Shown one piece after another: positions 59,968 through 64,000 of a stretch of DNA of 64,000 nucleotides (positions are counted from its first letter, which is position 1; every line of letters begins with the position of its first letter). The notes under the pieces are model-generated. The model did no database searches. It saw only the letters and a program-made list of their open reading frames with translations, and was not told the DNA's origin. The DNA is from Xenophilus aerolatus (GTDB lineage Bacteria; Pseudomonadota; Gammaproteobacteria; Burkholderiales; Burkholderiaceae_C): NCBI GenBank assembly GCA_029968055.1, contig JASCNX010000004.1, positions 434,001-498,000 on the forward strand, written 5' to 3'. A program made the translations under genes and the position numbers.

Positions 59968-61260
59968 TCAGAACGAGTGACGGATACCGAAGTCGTAGCC
60001 GGTGGCCGACTTCGGAACGTACACGCCGCCGTTGAAGGCCGTGCCGTAGGTCGGCGAGCCGCCGGTGGTGGTCGCACCGATGATGCTGTTGTTCTGAGCA
60101 TCCTTCAGGCTGATGCGGGCAACCGTGGCGTACAGCGCGGTGCGCTTCGACAGGTTGTGCACGTAGCCGATGGCGAACTTGCTGGCCGAAGCGTCGGTGT
60201 TCGTGTTGAAGAACGAGAACGTCACCGGATCCGGAGCGTTGTACTTCACCTTCGAGTACGAAGCGCGGATCAGGCCAGCACCGACGGGCACCGTCACGCC
60301 GATCAGGGCGCCGTTGTACTTGTCGGTCGTGCCGGTGTTGACGTAGTAGGGCAGACCAGCCAGCGTCACGGCAGTGGAGGCTTCAGCCTTGTCCTTGACT
60401 TGCGACAGTTCGCCGAACAGCTTCACGGGACCGAAGTCGTACGAAGCGCCCAGGTTCAGGCTCTTGAGCTTGTCGCTGGTCAGGCCGACCAGGGCCGGGG
60501 TTGCCGGATCCTTGGTGTCTTCGCCGTAGGCGATGGCGATGTCCAGGGGACCGTTGGCGTAGCCGAAGCGGCCACCAACGTAACGGCCACGCTTGCTCGG
60601 GCTGCCTTGGACCCAGTCGGACTTCACGTTCTCATGCAGCGCGTACTGCACTTGACCGTAGAAGCCGCCCAGGTTCGGGGGCAGGAAGTAGCCGATGCTG
60701 TTGCTGGTGCGGACGTAGCTGTCGCCGTCGCGGAACGAAGCGATCGGGTTCGTCGAAGCAGCGTTGTGAGCCGAGGTCAGGTTGCCGCTGACGGTCGAGA
60801 TCACGTTCGTGCCAACGCCGTTGGTGCCGAAGGGATCGAAGACGGTGTCGTTCCAGAAGGTCGGGGTGTAGTCACGACCGAGGCGGATTTCACCGAAACC
60901 ACCCGACAGGCTCACCGTCGAACGACGGTTGAAGTTGTAGATGCCACGTTGGCCGTCGTCATTGCTGATGCCGGATTCGAGCCAGAAGCTGGCAGCCAGG
61001 CCGCCGCCCAGGTCTTCCGTACCGCGGAAGCCGATACGGCTGGAGTTGTAGCCCGAGTTGGCCAGCGCGGTTTGGCTGCGCTTCAGCGAGCCGGGCAGGC
61101 CGAAAGCCGGCAGCACAAACGGGTTGGCGACGAACAGATTGCTCTTGGTCGAATAGCCGCTGACGGAGGCATCAACGATACCGAACAGGGTCACCGACGA
61201 TTGCGCCGAGGCAACACCGGCAACAGCCAGGGCAGCCAGAGCAACGAGGGATTTTTTCAT
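59968..61260 (-). CDS. outer-membrane porin (trimeric, Burkholderia Omp38 type)
   Basis: 430 residues from the ATG at 61260. Signal peptide MKKSLVALAALAVAGVASA, mature start QSSVTLFGIVDASV, then 16-strand barrel repeats such as SRIGFRGTEDLGGGLAASFWLE and the ending DFGIRHSF with a C-terminal Phe. A general anion-leaning or neutral diffusion channel. A GGAGA ribosome binding site precedes the ATG. Codon use is strongly biased to abundant codons, as expected for a major outer-membrane protein. It is divergent from coq7. Confidence 0.95.
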   Translation of the reverse strand: MKKSLVALAALAVAGVASAQSSVTLFGIVDASVSGYSTKSNLFVANPFVLPAFGLPGSLKRSQTALANSGYNSSRIGFRGTEDLGGGLAASFWLESGISNDDGQRGIYNFNRRSTVSLSGGFGEIRLGRDYTPTFWNDTVFDPFGTNGVGTNVISTVSGNLTSAHNAASTNPIASFRDGDSYVRTSNSIGYFLPPNLGGFYGQVQYALHENVKSDWVQGSPSKRGRYVGGRFGYANGPLDIAIAYGEDTKDPATPALVGLTSDKLKSLNLGASYDFGPVKLFGELSQVKDKAEASTAVTLAGLPYYVNTGTTDKYNGALIGVTVPVGAGLIRASYSKVKYNAPDPVTFSFFNTNTDASASKFAIGYVHNLSKRTALYATVARISLKDAQNNSIIGATTTGGSPTYGTAFNGGVYVPKSATGYDFGIRHSF

Positions 61261-61539
61261 TGCAAGTTTCTCCAAGGTTAAGACATAGGGCGCCGGTGCG
61301 AAGGGATCACCGTGCTGACACGTTTGTGCTCCCACCGGGCCCCGGGCCAACCTCCTTTTGGGAAGTTGTTGCTATTGCACCAGACGCGCTGCCTCAGGGC
61401 AAAACAAATTGGCTCAAACTGCCCTGGCGCCGTGTGTTTCGTTGCAGCAGTGCAACAAGGGCCGAAGCGCGTGAGACACCACATCGTGAAATGGTGTCGT
61501 GCAAACTAAGCACTTTCGTGCTCTTTCACAATACGGCAT

Positions 61540-62175
61540 ATGCCTTTCTCGCTCGACACGCTTCTCGGCGCCGCAGATTCGGCCCTTCGTACGCTCTTCG
61601 CGACGCCGCATGCAGCGCGCAGTCAGCCTGTGGGGGAATTGACCGAGGCGCGGGCGCTGCTCACCCAGGCCGAGCAGCGGGAGGCAGGCGCACTGATGCG
61701 TGTCAACCACGTCGGTGAAATCTGCGCCCAGGCCCTTTATACGGCGCAGGCAGCCACCACGCGAGATCCGGTGCTGCACCGCCAGTTGACCCAGGCAGCT
61801 GACGAGGAAACTGACCATCTCGCGTGGACGCGGCAGCGCCTCGATGCACTGGGCGCCCATACGTCGTGGCTGAATCCGTTTTGGTATGCGGGAGCTTTCA
61901 CCCTCGGCATGGTGGCGGGGCGACTTGGCGATCGGTGGAGCCTGGGCTTCGTCGCTGAAACCGAGCGGCAGGTCGAAGCGCATCTCGACGGGCACCTCGA
62001 CCGCCTGCCAGCAAACGACGCAGCTTCACGCGCCGTGGTGCTGCAGATGAAAGAGGATGAAGCCCATCATGCCCAGTGGGCCATCGATGCCGGCGCTGCC
62101 GAATTGCCGGCTCCGGTCAAGGCGCTCATGCGGCTGGCCGCGCGCGTCATGACCACCGTGGCACACAGGGTCTGA
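61540..62175 (+). CDS. coq7: demethoxyubiquinone hydroxylase Coq7
   Basis: 211 residues, di-iron carboxylate protein. Ligands Glu60 (VNHVGE), Glu90 and His93 ([10 protein letters not shown]), Glu142 ([11 protein letters not shown]) and Glu174/His177 ([10 protein letters not shown]) occur in correct order. It hydroxylates C6 of demethoxyubiquinone in ubiquinone synthesis. No Shine-Dalgarno sequence is visible before the ATG. Its 280-bp upstream gap, shared with the divergent porin gene, holds two small hairpins (GACACCA/TGGTGTC and AGCAC/GTGCT) but no clear promoter. Confidence 0.96.
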   Translation: MPFSLDTLLGAADSALRTLFATPHAARSQPVGELTEARALLTQAEQREAGALMRVNHVGEICAQALYTAQAATTRDPVLHRQLTQAADEETDHLAWTRQRLDALGAHTSWLNPFWYAGAFTLGMVAGRLGDRWSLGFVAETERQVEAHLDGHLDRLPANDAASRAVVLQMKEDEAHHAQWAIDAGAAELPAPVKALMRLAARVMTTVAHRV

Positions 62176-62186
62176 GCACAGCCTGC

Positions 62187-62636
62187 TCAAAGATCGATCA
62201 GGTCGAAGCTCGTCGTGATCTCCGCCGTCTTGCCGAGCATGATCGTGGCAGAGCAGTAGGTGTCGTGGCTGAGCGCGATCGCCCGCTCGACCGCGGCGGC
62301 CGGAATGCCCCTGCCGGCGACCGTGAAATGCATGTGGATCTTGGTGAACACCTTCGGATCCTTCGCCGCGCGTTCACTGGTGAGCTTCACGCTGCAGCGC
62401 TCGACCTGGTGACGCCCGCGCTTGAGGATCATCACCACGTCGTAGGCCGTGCATCCGCCCGTGCCGGCCAGCACCGTTTCCATCGGCCGCGCCGCGAGGT
62501 TCTGGCCGCCATTTTCAGGGCGGGCCGCATCAGGCGCGCCATCCATCGTCAGCACATGCCCACTTCCCGTCTCGGCGACGAAGCCCATGGCCGAGCGCGT
62601 TCCGCTCTGGCCGGTCCAACTGACTGTGCATTCCAT
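62187..62636 (-). CDS. OsmC-family peroxide-detoxifying protein
   Basis: 149 residues from the ATG at 62636. The two redox Cys, Cys62 (GTGGCTAYDV) and Cys128 (SHDTYCSATIML), and the GNLAARPMETVLAGTGG region mark the OsmC/Ohr superfamily, closest to the YhfA-type OsmC proteins. It reduces organic peroxides with thiols. It is convergent with coq7, separated by 11 bp. Confidence 0.9.
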   Translation of the reverse strand: MECTVSWTGQSGTRSAMGFVAETGSGHVLTMDGAPDAARPENGGQNLAARPMETVLAGTGGCTAYDVVMILKRGRHQVERCSVKLTSERAAKDPKVFTKIHMHFTVAGRGIPAAAVERAIALSHDTYCSATIMLGKTAEITTSFDLIDL

Positions 62637-62729
62637 GCTGTTCAAAGACTCCGGGAGGCGGCGGTGCGGTCGAAAATCACGTTGACGCGCACTTTGCAGC
62701 CGATTTGTGGGGGATTTGCATCGGGCGTG

Positions 62730-62757
62730 TTGCATCGCAACAAAGCCTCGCTATACT
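62730..62757 (+). promoter_or_regulatory. sigma-70 promoter of candidate small RNA
   Basis: TTGCAT (62730-62735), 16 bp, TATACT (62752-62757): among the best sigma-70 matches in the window. No ORF begins directly downstream; the next gene start (ilvA, 62907) is past a terminator. Confidence 0.65.
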
Positions 62758-62763
62758 TTATTT

Positions 62764-62851
62764 CAACGCGCAATCACTTGCGCACCGGTTGTCTCCTCCA
62801 CCCTCCCAATTGGTGGATTTAGCCCCGAGTCGCAAGACTCGGGGCTTTTTT
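62764..62851 (+). ncRNA. candidate small RNA (~88 nt) with anti-Shine-Dalgarno stretch
   Basis: The interval from the predicted transcription start to the terminator is about 88 nt and has no open frame. It contains GTCTCCTCCACCCTCCC, a C/U-rich run complementary to Shine-Dalgarno sequences, partly in a hairpin (CCACC/GGTGG), then a strong terminator. This is like the anti-SD, growth-toxic small RNAs reported from Betaproteobacteria. It could instead be a terminated 5' leader of ilvA. Expression is not shown. Confidence 0.5.
62821..62851 (+). terminator. rho-independent terminator before ilvA
   Basis: AGCCCCGAGT / ACTCGGGGCT (62821-62830 and 62837-62846) around a 6-nt loop, followed by six Ts. 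No protein gene lies before it on this strand within 600 bp, which is what points to a short RNA. Confidence 0.9.
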
Positions 62852-62906
62852 CTTGACGGTGCCGCGTCTGCGGTCGATCAAGGGCCACCACTATCATCGG
62901 CGCCCC

Positions 62907-64000
62907 ATGTCCGACCAGCCGCTCACCCCAGCCGACTACCTCAAGAAGATTCTCACCGCTCGCGTGTACGACGTCGCGGTCGAGTCCGCGCTCGAGCCCG
63001 CCAAGGCACTGAGCGCGCGCATCGGCAACACGGTGCTGCTCAAGCGCGAGGACCAGCAGCCCGTCTTCAGCTTCAAGCTGCGCGGCGCCTACAACAAGAT
63101 GGCCCACCTCTCGGCCGAGCAGTTGGCGCGCGGTGTGATCTGCGCCTCGGCCGGCAACCACGCGCAGGGCGTGGCGCTGGGGGCGCGCAAGCTGGGAACG
63201 CGCGCGGTGATCGTCATGCCCATCACAACGCCCCAACTCAAGATCGACGCGGTGCGGGGACTGGGCGGCGAGGTGCAACTGCACGGCGACAGCTATTCCG
63301 ACGCCTACCTCTTCGCAGCCGAACTGCAGAAGCGCGAGGGCCTGACCTTTGTCCACCCTTTCGACGACCCGGACGTCATTGCGGGCCAGGGCACGATCGC
63401 GATGGAAATGCTGCGCCAGCACCAGGGCCGGCTCGACGCGGTCTTCGTCGCCATCGGCGGCGGCGGCCTGATTTCCGGCGTGGCGAACTACATCAAGGCG
63501 GTGCGGCCCGAGATCCGCGTGATCGGCGTGCAGATGAACGATTCCGACGCCATGGCGCAGTCGGTTGCGGCGCAGCAGCGAGTCACGCTGCCCGACGTCG
63601 GCCTGTTCTCCGACGGCACCGCGGTCAAGCTGGTCGGCGAGGAAACCTTTCGCATCTCGCGCGAGCTGGTTGACGAGTTCATCACCGTCGACACCGACGC
63701 GGTCTGCGCCGGCATCAAGGACGTCTTCATCGACACGCGCAGCATCGTCGAGCCCGCGGGTGCGCTGGCCGTGGCCGCCATCAAGCAGTACGTCGAAACG
63801 CACGGCAAGCAGGGCGAAACCTACGCTGCCATCCTGTGCGGCGCCAACATGAACTTCGACCGCCTGCGCTTCGTCGCCGAGCGTGCCGAGGTCGGCGAGG
63901 AACGTGAGGCCCTGTTCGCCGTCACCATCCCCGAGGAGCGCGGCAGCTTCCGCCGCTTCTGCGAACTGGTGGGGCAACTGCCCGGCGCCACGCGCAACGT
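62907..64000 (+). CDS. ilvA: threonine dehydratase (threonine ammonia-lyase), 3' end cut
   Basis: 364 codons are in the window; the family is about 510. PLP Lys57 lies in FSFKLRGAYNKM, the ICASAGNHAQGVALGA Ser/Asn loop binds substrate, and AIGGGGLISG holds the PLP phosphate. The C-terminal ACT-type regulatory region begins around VTIPEERGSFRRFCE and runs past the edge. It converts threonine to 2-oxobutyrate and ammonia, the first step to isoleucine. No leader peptide with Ile codons is visible upstream. Confidence 0.97.
   Translation, partial: MSDQPLTPADYLKKILTARVYDVAVESALEPAKALSARIGNTVLLKREDQQPVFSFKLRGAYNKMAHLSAEQLARGVICASAGNHAQGVALGARKLGTRAVIVMPITTPQLKIDAVRGLGGEVQLHGDSYSDAYLFAAELQKREGLTFVHPFDDPDVIAGQGTIAMEMLRQHQGRLDAVFVAIGGGGLISGVANYIKAVRPEIRVIGVQMNDSDAMAQSVAAQQRVTLPDVGLFSDGTAVKLVGEETFRISRELVDEFITVDTDAVCAGIKDVFIDTRSIVEPAGALAVAAIKQYVETHGKQGETYAAILCGANMNFDRLRFVAERAEVGEEREALFAVTIPEERGSFRRFCELVGQLPGATRN

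Noticed and set aside
62764..62907. Isoleucine-type leader peptide attenuator for ilvA
   Set aside because: No start codon followed by Ile/Leu/Val codons lies before the terminator, and no competing antiterminator stem was found.

Overview
The window reads as a GC-rich chromosomal segment of a betaproteobacterium of the order Burkholderiales. Comamonadaceae, close to Variovorax, is the best guess. The reasons are the trimeric-porin type, groESL controlled by a CIRCE element, a coq7 gene, the dense set of ABC importers and the gene families present. The taxonomic call is inference from content; no rRNA or tRNA gene is present to anchor it. Genes are tightly packed, often with 4-bp ATGA overlaps. 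I see no insertion sequence, prophage, CRISPR array or pseudogene.

Layout. 1-4.5 kb: an iron-uptake block on the minus strand (a TonB receptor cut by the window edge, a small membrane protein, a PepSY membrane protein, and a siderophore receptor behind a Fur-box-like palindrome). 4.7-6.9 kb: groES-groEL with a perfect CIRCE operator and a strong terminator. 6.9-10.7 kb: a minus-strand trio of ArsB-like permease, MFS transporter and calcineurin-like phosphoesterase. 10.8-21.5 kb: a polyol catabolic operon (binding protein, two permeases, ATPase, mannitol-type dehydrogenase, PfkB kinase, F6P-aldolase-like protein, sorbitol-type SDR, AraC regulator, xylulokinase), comparable to the smo operon of Rhodobacter and the mtl operon of Pseudomonas. 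21.7-22.0 kb: a small, AT-richer TM2/zinc-ribbon gene.

22.3-39.6 kb is the most interesting part. A rutABCDEF operon for uracil ring opening is followed by a convergent rutR regulator. A second long operon of twelve genes then runs away from rutR: two Fe(II)/2-oxoglutarate oxygenases, a VOC protein, a BMP-type nucleoside ABC importer, an isochorismatase-fold hydrolase and a second, PotABCD-like ABC importer. RutR-box-like palindromes sharing an identical 10-nt core lie upstream of both operons. The sequence therefore suggests one regulon in which the second operon takes up and oxidises a nucleobase-related compound; the substrate is unknown. No rutG permease is in the rut operon.

39.6-50 kb: central sugar-phosphate genes (pgi, tal, zwf) surround an AfuABC-like ABC importer, which makes sugar-phosphate uptake a real alternative to the usual iron annotation. 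A lipocalin and a HAD phosphatase sit between. 50-59.8 kb: a LigB-type dioxygenase, a dipeptide-type ABC operon with an embedded M20 amidohydrolase, and a second paralogous peptide-binding protein. 60-64 kb: a porin, coq7, an OsmC protein, a promoter-terminator pair that may encode a small RNA with an anti-Shine-Dalgarno stretch, and the start of ilvA, which runs off the window.
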